This document shows, in pieces, positions 1 through 5,191 of a stretch of DNA of 6,585 nt (the first letter of the stretch is position 1; each line of letters begins with the position of its first letter). The position numbers and the translations under genes are program-made. The notes below the pieces were generated by a model. The model searched no databases and was not told the origin of the DNA. It saw nothing but the letters and a program-made list of their open reading frames with translations. The stretch is from an uncultured Collinsella sp. (GTDB taxonomy: Bacteria > Actinomycetota > Coriobacteriia > Coriobacteriales > Coriobacteriaceae): assembly GCA_900545905.1 (NCBI GenBank), contig URBA01000083.1:1-6585 (forward strand), written 5' to 3'.

Positions 1-1700
1 CAAAAGTCATCTTGGCCCCAGTACCCTGCGACGCCCATATCGGCATTCTCGATGTCCTTGAGGACCGTGCCCACATCGGCGAGTACGCGGTCGCCTTCGG
101 CCTGGCCGTGCCATTCATTAAACAGGCGCATGTGGCCCATGTCGACCGTGGCGATGCACCAGGTGCCGTCGCGCCTTGCCTCGAGAAATGCGTTGGCGCG
201 CCGCATGAACTCGCTGGGTCGATAGAGGCCCGTGAGCGAGTCGATGCGTTCGGCGATGGCGCTTTTGCGCTCCGCCTCGGGTATGGGGAGGCTGTCGTTG
301 GGAACAAGCCCGCCGGCCGTGCGAAGGCGACGGTCGAGTTCGCCTAAAACGGCGGTCGCTTGATGGGTTAAGTGCTCGTAAAAGGCCGGGACGACAAGAC
401 AGACGGGAGCAATGGTGTCGCCTGCGATTTGCACAGGAGCGAAAACGGCCTCTTTAAGGTGGCGGGTCAGTTGCTCGAATGCCTCGTGGTCCAGGTCATT
501 GCTGAGCACGACGAACTGGACGCTACGTGAACGGTAGACCCTGCTCCTGCCGCGGGTGATCGACAGCATGCGGCCTGCGTATTCGGCGAGCATGTTGTCG
601 ACAGCCTCGGCTCCGTAGAGCTCGTTGAGCTTTGTCGTGCCACGAACGCGCACCGCTATAAGGCCCGTCTCGCAACGGTCGCAACGACAGGCGTCGATGG
701 CATTGACCAACATGCGCTGGGTTCCGAGGCCTGTCGCGGCGTCGACGGTTTCGGCAAGTGAGTGGTTGACGAGCTCGCCGACATAGAGCGAGGGGACATT
801 TCCGTCGCCGTCGATACGAAACCCGCGAGCACGGCAAAGGGCGTAGTCGCCGACGGCGTTGCGCACACGATACTGCATGACGCGACGGTGCTTGGTGCCG
901 TTATAGACCTGGTCGATGTCGTTGATGTAGGCCTCAAGGTCATCGGGATGCACGCGCGTTTTCCAGTAATCGCGACAGTTGTCTATGTGCTCCGAGGGAA
1001 GGCCAAGATCGCGCAAGGCACCTTGTGACCAAAGGGTGCGATGTTTGTCCAAGTTCTCGATAAAGAAATAGCGGCCCTCGTTGAGCATCGAAAAGGCGTC
1101 GAAAATACGGTCGCTTATTTCGAAGTCGTCGGCGTGGACTTGCGTGATATTGCGTCGATCAAGGTGCATGGCATGACGTAGCTTGTAGTCGTACATGCGA
1201 TGGTCGGCATCGAGCGTCATGCGATTGGAAGCTTCGCCCAGGGCGGGGTCGGCATGTGACACTCCGTAGCTAAACGAGTGGGGCATCTCGGAATCGTTGT
1301 TTTTGAGCAGAACCGTTCGGCAGTGTTTCAGACGTTCGGCGAGGTCGTCCTCGGTTGCAATCGTAGATAGGATGGCAAACTCGTCGCCGCCTATGCGAAA
1401 CGCCGCTTCGCCCACCTTCATATACAGCTTAAGATAGAGACTTACCTGCAAGATATAGCGGTTGCCCTCGTCATGCCCAAAGACGTCGTTGCAGTGCTTG
1501 AGATTGTCGATATCGATGAACGCCATGGTAACGGGGGCGTCCTGCTCCCAGAGCTCCTCGAGGGAACGGGCAAAGCCGCCACGGTTGCCAAGCCCAGTAA
1601 GCTGGTCGGTAAAGGCAGTCCTGATCAGATCGTCTTGACGTTCGAGAAGGTCGCGGACGGTCTTTTCGAGCGTTTCGGTGTAATTGCTGACAGTTTCCAT
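1..1700 (-). CDS. Multidomain GGDEF-PAS-GGDEF-GGDEF signalling protein (putative diguanylate cyclase), 3' end outside window
   Basis: The frame is open from the ATG at 1700 down to base 1, giving 566 residues with no stop. An in-frame TAG two codons upstream fixes this ATG as the most upstream start, although the ribosome site is weak. Residues 1-28 are a short, probably coiled-coil lead-in. Residues 29-185 form a GGDEF domain with the DxLTGLxNR entry motif (32-40), the metal-site segment FIDIDNLKHCND (61-72) and an intact RIGGDEF (102-108). The usual RxxD inhibitory site is replaced by K95/E98. Residues about 197-315 look like a PAS domain (HPDDLEAY at 251-258). A second GGDEF-like fold (about 318-462) has RSRSVQF where the signature belongs. 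A third (from about 483) keeps SLTGLYR but reads WGQDDF at 561-566. The likely role is c-di-GMP synthesis by domain 1, with sensory or structural roles for the rest. No signal peptide or membrane segment is seen, so it is probably cytosolic. An EAL domain beyond the window is possible but not visible. Confidence 0.88.
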   Translation of the reverse strand, partial: METVSNYTETLEKTVRDLLERQDDLIRTAFTDQLTGLGNRGGFARSLEELWEQDAPVTMAFIDIDNLKHCNDVFGHDEGNRYILQVSLYLKLYMKVGEAAFRIGGDEFAILSTIATEDDLAERLKHCRTVLLKNNDSEMPHSFSYGVSHADPALGEASNRMTLDADHRMYDYKLRHAMHLDRRNITQVHADDFEISDRIFDAFSMLNEGRYFFIENLDKHRTLWSQGALRDLGLPSEHIDNCRDYWKTRVHPDDLEAYINDIDQVYNGTKHRRVMQYRVRNAVGDYALCRARGFRIDGDGNVPSLYVGELVNHSLAETVDAATGLGTQRMLVNAIDACRCDRCETGLIAVRVRGTTKLNELYGAEAVDNMLAEYAGRMLSITRGRSRVYRSRSVQFVVLSNDLDHEAFEQLTRHLKEAVFAPVQIAGDTIAPVCLVVPAFYEHLTHQATAVLGELDRRLRTAGGLVPNDSLPIPEAERKSAIAERIDSLTGLYRPSEFMRRANAFLEARRDGTWCIATVDMGHMRLFNEWHGQAEGDRVLADVGTVLKDIENADMGVAGYWGQDDF

Positions 1701-1870
1701 GTTCTAAGCGGCTTTCTGAGGTCGGGGCGGATTGCGTCGGGCGAGCTCGTTGTGTACACGCGTCGTTGCTCAGCGCTTTGCATGTATCCAGGCCCCCGCC
1801 TTGCCGCGTTGTTGAGTTAATTTGCTGGCTAATGTTCGCTGTTGATAACAGCTGAGTAGTGTAAACAATA

Positions 1871-1894
1871 GTGCACAATTATATATGGGTGCAC
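1871..1894 (-). promoter_or_regulatory. Candidate promoter -10 flanked by two GTGCAC palindromes
   Basis: Read on the minus strand, a perfect TATAAT lies at 1883-1878. It sits between two copies of the self-complementary hexamer GTGCAC at 1889-1894 and 1871-1876, whose starts are 18 bp apart. No good -35 hexamer is present at 16-18 bp, so an activator or another sigma factor may be needed. The twin palindromes could form an operator that occludes the -10 box of the GGDEF gene. The -10 match is seen directly; the operator role is inferred. Confidence 0.4.
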
Positions 1895-1974
1895 ATGCTG
1901 TGGGCGGCTATTATTCGACAGGCGGTAGCGCGACGATGCGATGTTCGATAAAAATGCGACTGGGACGATATATG

Positions 1975-2004
1975 TTGACGGGTATACTTGTCCCGTTTTA
2001 AAAC
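1975..2004 (+). promoter_or_regulatory. Candidate promoter/operator region of the patatin gene
   Basis: A TATACT box at 1983-1988 is a 5/6 match to a -10 element and would place the transcript start about 30 nt before the ATG. It lies in the loop of the inverted repeat ACGGG (1978-1982) / CCCGT (1992-1996). That repeat is followed by the palindrome GTTTTAAAAC (1995-2004). A TTGACG at 1975-1980 could instead serve as a -35 with an AT-rich -10 near 1997-2003, but that would leave a very short leader. Which arrangement is used cannot be decided from the sequence. Confidence 0.35.
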
Positions 2005-2024
2005 GCAGGAACGGAGATGGTCAC

Positions 2025-2894
2025 ATGGCACAGCCGGATACGACGCGCACGGTGGGGCTTGCGCTCGAGGGAGGCGGCTACCGCGGTATGTATACGGCGG
2101 GCGTGCTCGACGTTTGGATGGAGCGCGGTTTGACCTGCGACCATATGGTGGGTGTCTCGGCGGGCGCGGCGTTTGGCTACAACTTTAAATCGCGCCAGAT
2201 CGGCCGTGCCATTCGTTACAACAAGGCCTATTGCGCCGACAAGCGCTATGCGAGCGTGACCAGCTGGCTGCGAACCGGCGATATGTTCAATGCCGATTTT
2301 GCCTATCACGAGGTGCCCATTGAGCGCGATCCCATCGACTTGGAGGCGTATCGCGCCTGTCCCATGCGATTTACGTGCGTGTGTACCGATATCGAGACGG
2401 GCAAGGCTGTCTATCACGATTTGCCGTATGGCGACGAGCGCGATATCGAGTGGATCCGGGCGTCGTCTGCCATTCCTGTGGCGACGCGTCCCGTTGCTAT
2501 TGACGGGCATAAGTATCTGGATGGTGGCGTGGCTGATTCTATTCCCAGCGCATGGCTGTTTGCGCAGGGGTATGACCGCAATATCGTGGTACTCACGCAG
2601 CCGGCGGGCTTTGTGAAGCAGCCCAACAGCGTGATGCCCATGCTGCGGCGCGTGTTCCGTCACTATCCGGAGTTTGTTGCAGCGCTTGAGCATCGGCATG
2701 AGGTCTACAATGCCACGCTCGATGACCTGGCACGTCGAGAGGCTGCCGGCGAAATCTTTGTGGTGCGGCCGAGCGAATCGGTGAAGGTGCCGTCGCTGTG
2801 CCGCGAACCGGATGAGCTCGAGCGCATCTACCAGGTCGGCCGCCACGATGCAGAGGCGACTTTGCCGGCGTTGGAAGCGTATCTGGCGGGGTAA
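2025..2894 (+). CDS. Patatin-family phospholipase/acyl hydrolase (YjjU-like)
   Basis: This encodes a 289-residue cytosolic lipid acyl hydrolase of the patatin fold. The oxyanion-hole motif GGGYRG is at residues 16-21, followed by TAGVLD as in YjjU-type proteins. The nucleophile elbow GVSAG at 43-47 gives catalytic Ser45, and DGG at 166-168 gives Asp166, completing the Ser-Asp dyad. The C-terminal third (about 190-289), with helical, charged segments, fits the extension seen in this subfamily. I chose the ATG at 2025 because GGAG at 2013-2016 sits 8 nt upstream. The frame stays open to an ATG at 1941, but that extension overlaps the likely promoter, has no family similarity and lacks a clear ribosome site. 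The gene is single, divergent from the GGDEF gene and convergent with the thi operon. The native substrate is unknown; family members release fatty acids from phospholipids or other esters. Confidence 0.9.
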   Translation: MAQPDTTRTVGLALEGGGYRGMYTAGVLDVWMERGLTCDHMVGVSAGAAFGYNFKSRQIGRAIRYNKAYCADKRYASVTSWLRTGDMFNADFAYHEVPIERDPIDLEAYRACPMRFTCVCTDIETGKAVYHDLPYGDERDIEWIRASSAIPVATRPVAIDGHKYLDGGVADSIPSAWLFAQGYDRNIVVLTQPAGFVKQPNSVMPMLRRVFRHYPEFVAALEHRHEVYNATLDDLARREAAGEIFVVRPSESVKVPSLCREPDELERIYQVGRHDAEATLPALEAYLAG

Positions 2895-2904
2895 GGGTCG
2901 CATA

Positions 2905-2952
2905 CGGAAAGCGCATCCCGGAATGGACGTTCGAACCGGGATGCGCTTTCCG
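2905..2952. terminator. 17-bp hairpin between convergent genes, probable bidirectional terminator
   Basis: A perfect 17-bp inverted repeat (arms 2905-2921 and 2936-2952) surrounds a 14-nt loop, 10 nt after the patatin stop codon and 37 nt beyond the thiE stop codon. Both arms are GC-rich in the middle and carry AAA/TTT near the base. No U-tract follows on either strand, so it departs from the textbook intrinsic terminator. Its position between two converging genes makes shared termination or 3'-end protection the simplest role. Confidence 0.65.
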
Positions 2953-2989
2953 CTATTGAAGATATGAGGTTGCGAATCAGCTGCTCGGC

Positions 2990-3685
2990 CTATGCCTGCT
3001 GCCAGGTGTCGACAAGTTCCTTGGCTGCGGCGTGGGGGTCGTCGGCACTGCAGACGGCGCTCACCACAAAGAAGCCGTCGACGCCGGTTGCCTTAAGCTG
3101 CGGCAAGTCGGCCGTCTTAACGCCGCCGCCCACCACGATGGGCACGGGGCTTGCCGCGTGGAGTGCGGCAAGGTCCTCAAAGCTCTTGGTGATGATAGAG
3201 CCGTCGGCCGCGCGTCCGCAGTCGCGCTTGGTCTCGGTCTCGTGGAGCGGGCCGATGCCCAGGTAGTCGACCAGACTCATGTCGGCGGTCTTGACGTACT
3301 CGAGCATCTCCTCGCAGCGGGCCGAAAGGCCCACGATGGCATCGGGGCCCAGCAGCTTGCGACAGACCTCGACGGGAATATCGCTCTGACCCACGTGCAC
3401 GCCGTCGACAGCAATACCCTGCTCGCGCGCGGCAAGCACACAATCCAGACGGTCGTCGATCAGCAGGGCGACCTGACCGGTCTTGCCGGCCTGTGCGATT
3501 GCCTGCGCGGCATCGCCCGTCAGCGCGATGATCTCGCGGGCGCTTGCCACCTTGGAGCGCACCTGGATGCAGGTAAAGCCGGCGTCGAGTGCCTGGGCCA
3601 CCACATCGCCCACGGGGCGCCCGAGGGTGTTTTCGGGGCCGAGTACCAGATAGGCGGAGATATCAAGGTTGTCGCGGATGCTCAT
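2990..3685 (-). CDS. thiE: Thiamine phosphate synthase
   Basis: ThiE joins HMP pyrophosphate to hydroxyethylthiazole phosphate, giving thiamine phosphate and pyrophosphate. The 231-residue product is of normal family length and spans a full TIM barrel. Visible landmarks in order are QVRSK at 41-45 (pyrimidine/pyrophosphate contact), IDDR at 76-79 (metal-binding Asp), DGVHVGQSD at 94-102, GLSA at 119-122, GIGPLHETETK at 143-153 (the TxTK pyrophosphate loop), VVGGGV at 184-189 and VVSAVCSADDP near the C-terminus. The His-Glu before TETK differs from the aromatic-Pro common in better-known ThiE proteins. The start ATG at 3685 has AGGAGGA about 7 nt upstream, and it overlaps the TGA of the preceding gene by 4 nt (ATGA), suggesting translational coupling. 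It is the last gene of the riboswitch-controlled thi operon. Confidence 0.95.
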   Translation of the reverse strand: MSIRDNLDISAYLVLGPENTLGRPVGDVVAQALDAGFTCIQVRSKVASAREIIALTGDAAQAIAQAGKTGQVALLIDDRLDCVLAAREQGIAVDGVHVGQSDIPVEVCRKLLGPDAIVGLSARCEEMLEYVKTADMSLVDYLGIGPLHETETKRDCGRAADGSIITKSFEDLAALHAASPVPIVVGGGVKTADLPQLKATGVDGFFVVSAVCSADDPHAAAKELVDTWQQA

Positions 3686-4023
3686 CGTGCTTCCTCCTGC
3701 TTTTTGATCTGCGCTTCCATGCGCTCGAGTTTGCCGGTCATGGTGTCGGTAAATCCGGGTCGAATATCTGCCTTGAGCACGACTTCGGTCCGGATGCCCT
3801 TGCTCGCCAGCACAAAGGTTGCGTCGCGCACGACCTGCATGACCTCGTCCCAGTCGCCCTCGATCTCGGTGAACATCGAGCTGGTGCGGTTGGGAAGGCC
3901 ACTCTCGCGAATGACGCGCACGACCTCGGCGACCTCGGCGGACAGCTCATCGCCGGTGCCGCACGGGGCGATGGCCACGGCGACGAGTGTGTTCATGCCG
4001 GCGCTGGTTGTGGACTCGGACAT
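3682..4023 (-). CDS. MTH1187/YkoF-family thiamine-binding protein (UPF0045)
   Basis: This is a 113-residue protein of the small ferredoxin-like family that includes MTH1187 and the YkoF repeats; members bind thiamine or its pyrimidine moiety. Diagnostic features are the first strand ending in IAPCGTG (18-24), the helix ELSAEVAEVVRVIRESGL (26-43) and the conserved IEGDWDEVMQVV block (54-65), followed by a second strand-helix unit. It has no signal peptide and is probably a cytosolic oligomer. The ATG at 4023 is supported by AGGAGG (4032-4037) 8 nt upstream; that site lies inside the last codons of thiM, 3 nt after whose stop this gene starts. A later Met10 lacks a ribosome site. Its stop overlaps the thiE start. 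The operon position supports a role in thiamine or HMP handling; the exact ligand is inferred from the family. Confidence 0.85.
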   Translation of the reverse strand: MSESTTSAGMNTLVAVAIAPCGTGDELSAEVAEVVRVIRESGLPNRTSSMFTEIEGDWDEVMQVVRDATFVLASKGIRTEVVLKADIRPGFTDTMTGKLERMEAQIKKQEEAR

Positions 4024-4026
4024 GGC

Positions 4027-4866
4027 TTATGCCTCCTCGAGTTCGAGTTGGTTGTCGGCAATATCCTGGGCGGTCGCGCGGTAGAGCTCGTCGATAAAGG
4101 CGACCTTAAAGCTTGCCGGGGCATCGGCGACGGCGGCGGCACGCGTGCCGGCAACGTTGTAGACGGCGGTGCCGCAGACTGCTGCCGTAAACGGATCGGT
4201 AGCACAGGCGTACACGGCCAGCACGCCGCCCTGCGAGCAACCGCAGCCGGTGATCTTGGACATGAGCGGGCTGCCGCCGTGGGACTTGGCCACGGTCGTG
4301 CCGTCGGTGATTAGGTCGACTTCGCCCGAGACCACAACGGCGCCGCCGGTGTAGCGAGCGAGCGCCACGGCGGCATCGCGGGCGGCGTCGACCGTGTCGG
4401 TGGTATCGACACCGCGCACGCGGCTCAGATCGGCTGCCTCGCCCTCAAGACCCCACAGGCCGGCAAGCGCGATGATCTCGGAGGCGTTGCCGCGTACGAT
4501 GGCGGGCTTGTACTGCTTGAGCTCGTTTACCAGCTGGGTGCGCAGGCTACCGATGCCCAGGCCCACCGGATCGAGCACCCAGGGCTTGCCGGCGTCGTGT
4601 GCCGCCTTGGCCGCGCGGGGAATCGTCTGCTCGTAGATGGGGAAGAGCGTGCCCATATTGAGATAGATGGCGCCGCCGCCGGCAACGAGTGCCTCGCCCT
4701 CGTCGGGCAGATAGACCATGGCGGCCGATCCGCCCACGGCGAGCTGTGCGTTGGCGACAAAGTCGATCGTCACCGTGTTGGTGATGGAGCCGGCCATCGG
4801 ATTGGTGGCTCGAATCTCCTCTACGGCCTTGACCATATGTTGCTTAAGCTGTTCCGAATCAATCAC
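4027..4866 (-). CDS. thiM: Hydroxyethylthiazole kinase
   Basis: ThiM phosphorylates the thiazole alcohol (HET/THZ) with ATP to make the thiazole phosphate used by ThiE; it is a salvage enzyme. The 279-residue product has the ribokinase-like ThiM landmarks: SITNTVTIDFVAN at 27-39 (thiazole site), LDPVGLG at 98-104, RGNASEI at 125-131, VVVSGEVDLITDG at 177-189 and the anion hole TGCGCSQGG at 206-214. The last differs from the commoner TGTGC, and VGGSAAM (44-50) replaces the usual GASPxM, so this is a divergent branch, but no key element is missing. The start is a GTG at 4866, chosen because AAGGAGG (4875-4881) lies 8 nt upstream. The longer open frame to 4980 runs through the terminator and riboswitch and cannot be the protein. 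It is the first gene of the thi operon, regulated by the upstream TPP riboswitch. Confidence 0.93.
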   Translation of the reverse strand: MIDSEQLKQHMVKAVEEIRATNPMAGSITNTVTIDFVANAQLAVGGSAAMVYLPDEGEALVAGGGAIYLNMGTLFPIYEQTIPRAAKAAHDAGKPWVLDPVGLGIGSLRTQLVNELKQYKPAIVRGNASEIIALAGLWGLEGEAADLSRVRGVDTTDTVDAARDAAVALARYTGGAVVVSGEVDLITDGTTVAKSHGGSPLMSKITGCGCSQGGVLAVYACATDPFTAAVCGTAVYNVAGTRAAAVADAPASFKVAFIDELYRATAQDIADNQLELEEA

Positions 4867-4874
4867 TGCACATG

Positions 4875-4881
4875 CCTCCTT
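4875..4881 (-). promoter_or_regulatory. Ribosome binding site that sets the thiM GTG start
   Basis: AAGGAGG on the minus strand is near-perfectly complementary to the 16S rRNA tail and lies 8 nt before the GTG at 4866-4864. An ATG at 4873-4871 is too close to this site and leads to a stop after four codons, so GTG is the better start. The site lies downstream of the intrinsic terminator, which points to control by termination rather than direct sequestration. Confidence 0.8.
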
Positions 4882-4887
4882 GGCATA

Positions 4888-4919
4888 GAAAAGGGGCGCT
4901 GTGCATAGACAGCGCCCCT
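4888..4919 (-). terminator. Intrinsic terminator of the TPP riboswitch leader
   Basis: Read on the minus strand, GGGGCGCTGT (4918-4909) pairs perfectly with ACAGCGCCCC (4902-4893) across a 6-nt loop, and is followed at once by TTTTC (4892-4888). An extra A-T pair can extend the stem at 4919/4892. It lies between the aptamer and the thiM ribosome binding site, the standard place for an expression platform. TPP binding would be expected to favour this hairpin and stop transcription before thiM. I could not find an unambiguous antiterminator pairing by eye. Confidence 0.88.
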
Positions 4920-4930
4920 GTAAAGGCGGC

Positions 4931-5022
4931 ATGCTCCCTACGCCAGCATTAACTGACAGGTTCAAAGGATTGGGCCCCATGCCCTCTCAGCCTTGTGGTT
5001 TGCACCGCCGGCACTCCCGCAT
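4931..5022 (-). ncRNA. TPP riboswitch (THI element)
   Basis: Three conserved blocks of the TPP aptamer are in the right order on the minus strand: CTGAGA at 4990-4985, TTTGAACCTG at about 4966-4957, and TAATGCTGGCGTAGGGA at 4951-4935. The P5 hairpin TCAG-TTAATG-CTGG is recognisable, and a short closing P1 can form between ATGC (5022-5019) and GCAT (4934-4931), only 4 bp by my pairing. It binds thiamine pyrophosphate in the nascent transcript. It lies upstream of thiM and the whole thi operon, with a terminator 12 nt past the aptamer, so it is an OFF switch acting by transcription termination. The conserved core is seen directly; mode of action is from the known class. Confidence 0.95.
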
Positions 5023-5039
5023 CGAATCTGTTGTTCCCT

Positions 5040-5045
5040 ATACTA
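5040..5045 (-). promoter_or_regulatory. Candidate -10 box of the thi operon
   Basis: TAGTAT on the minus strand (5045-5040) would start transcription near 5033, about 10 nt before the riboswitch aptamer, which is a sensible geometry. The -35 position 17 bp upstream falls inside the left arm of the inverted repeat (CTGTCC, 5068-5063), a poor match to TTGACA. The call rests on position and the -10 match only. Confidence 0.4.
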
Positions 5046-5049
5046 GCGC

Positions 5050-5151
5050 ACCTGCCAATATGGGACAGGTTTATTTTGGCAGGTGGCAACAGGGGCGCTG
5101 CATTTTCCCAGATAAAACCTGCCAAGATAAACCTGTCCCTTATTGGCAGGT
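5050..5151. repeat. Composite 35-bp inverted repeat (REP/MITE-like or operator)
   Basis: Arms 5050-5084 and 5117-5151 are reverse complements at 33 of 35 positions, separated by 32 nt. As RNA, one of the two exceptions is a G-U wobble. Each arm is itself bounded by ACCTGCCAA and TTGGCAGGT in inverted orientation, and contains a third related 9-mer, GGGACAGGT or its complement. In total there are six units of a 9-bp word ending in CAGGT at 5050, 5062, 5076, 5117, 5131 and 5143. The block fills the gap between the putative promoters of thiM and the HAD gene. No transposase lies nearby. It could be a REP/BIME-type element, a MITE remnant or a symmetric regulator site; the structure is certain, the role is not. 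Confidence 0.9.
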
Positions 5152-5154
5152 CGT

Positions 5155-5160
5155 TACAAT
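5155..5160 (+). promoter_or_regulatory. Candidate -10 box of the HAD-LysR operon
   Basis: TACAAT is a 5/6 match to a -10 element and would give a leader of about 25 nt before the HAD start codon. As on the thi side, the -35 position (CTGTCC, 5133-5138, 16 bp away) falls within the repeat arm and is weak. A TTGGCA at 5143-5148 with GATAAA at 5167-5172 is an alternative pair with an 18-bp spacer. Confidence 0.4.
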
Positions 5161-5191
5161 AGACGGGATAAAGAATGACCGAGGGGACCTT

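Larger units (their letters stand above)
1701..2024. other. Divergent intergenic region between the GGDEF gene and the patatin gene
   Basis: These 324 bases contain no convincing gene. The stretch 1840-1900 is markedly AT-rich compared with its surroundings and holds the TATAAT/GTGCAC cluster. The stretch 1941-2024 holds the likely patatin promoter, a small inverted repeat and a palindrome. If the minus-strand TATAAT is used, the GGDEF messenger would carry an untranslated leader of roughly 170 nt (about 1870 to 1701). I see no recognisable riboswitch in that leader. Confidence 0.7.

Noticed and set aside
1701..1871. Possible c-di-GMP-I riboswitch in the long leader of the GGDEF gene
   Set aside because: A TGCAAAGC stretch recalls part of that class, but the GGNAAACC block, the tetraloop-receptor pair and a plausible closing helix are missing.
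1941..2024. Patatin start at the ATG at 1941
   Set aside because: No ribosome site stands before it, the added residues overlap the promoter-like elements, and the family begins near the ATG at 2025.
1998..2903. 301-residue open frame on the minus strand opposite the patatin gene
   Set aside because: It is rich in Arg and His, has no recognisable motif, and mirrors a clearly genuine gene; it is a by-product of GC-rich codon use.
2925..2940. GTTCGAACC resembling a tRNA T-arm, hence a possible tRNA fragment or attachment site
   Set aside because: There is no cloverleaf, acceptor stem or anticodon arm around it. The bases are explained by the loop and arm of the 17-bp hairpin.
3032..4084. 350-residue open frame on the plus strand opposite thiE and its neighbour
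   Set aside because: It has no motifs and overlaps two well-supported genes, so it is a shadow frame.
4867..4980. Minus-strand extension of ThiM to an ATG at 4980
   Set aside because: The extra 38 codons lie inside the TPP aptamer and terminator. The GTG at 4866 has an excellent ribosome binding site at the right distance.
5050..5151. CRISPR-like array at the repeated 9-mers
   Set aside because: The units are in inverted rather than uniform direct orientation, are far too short, have no unique spacers of regular length and no cas genes nearby.
4901..5191. Plus-strand open frame extending the HAD protein upstream by 97 residues
   Set aside because: It runs through the opposite-strand terminator, the riboswitch and the inverted repeat, shows no protein-like conservation, and the family motif I begins six residues after the ATG at 5192, which has its own ribosome site.
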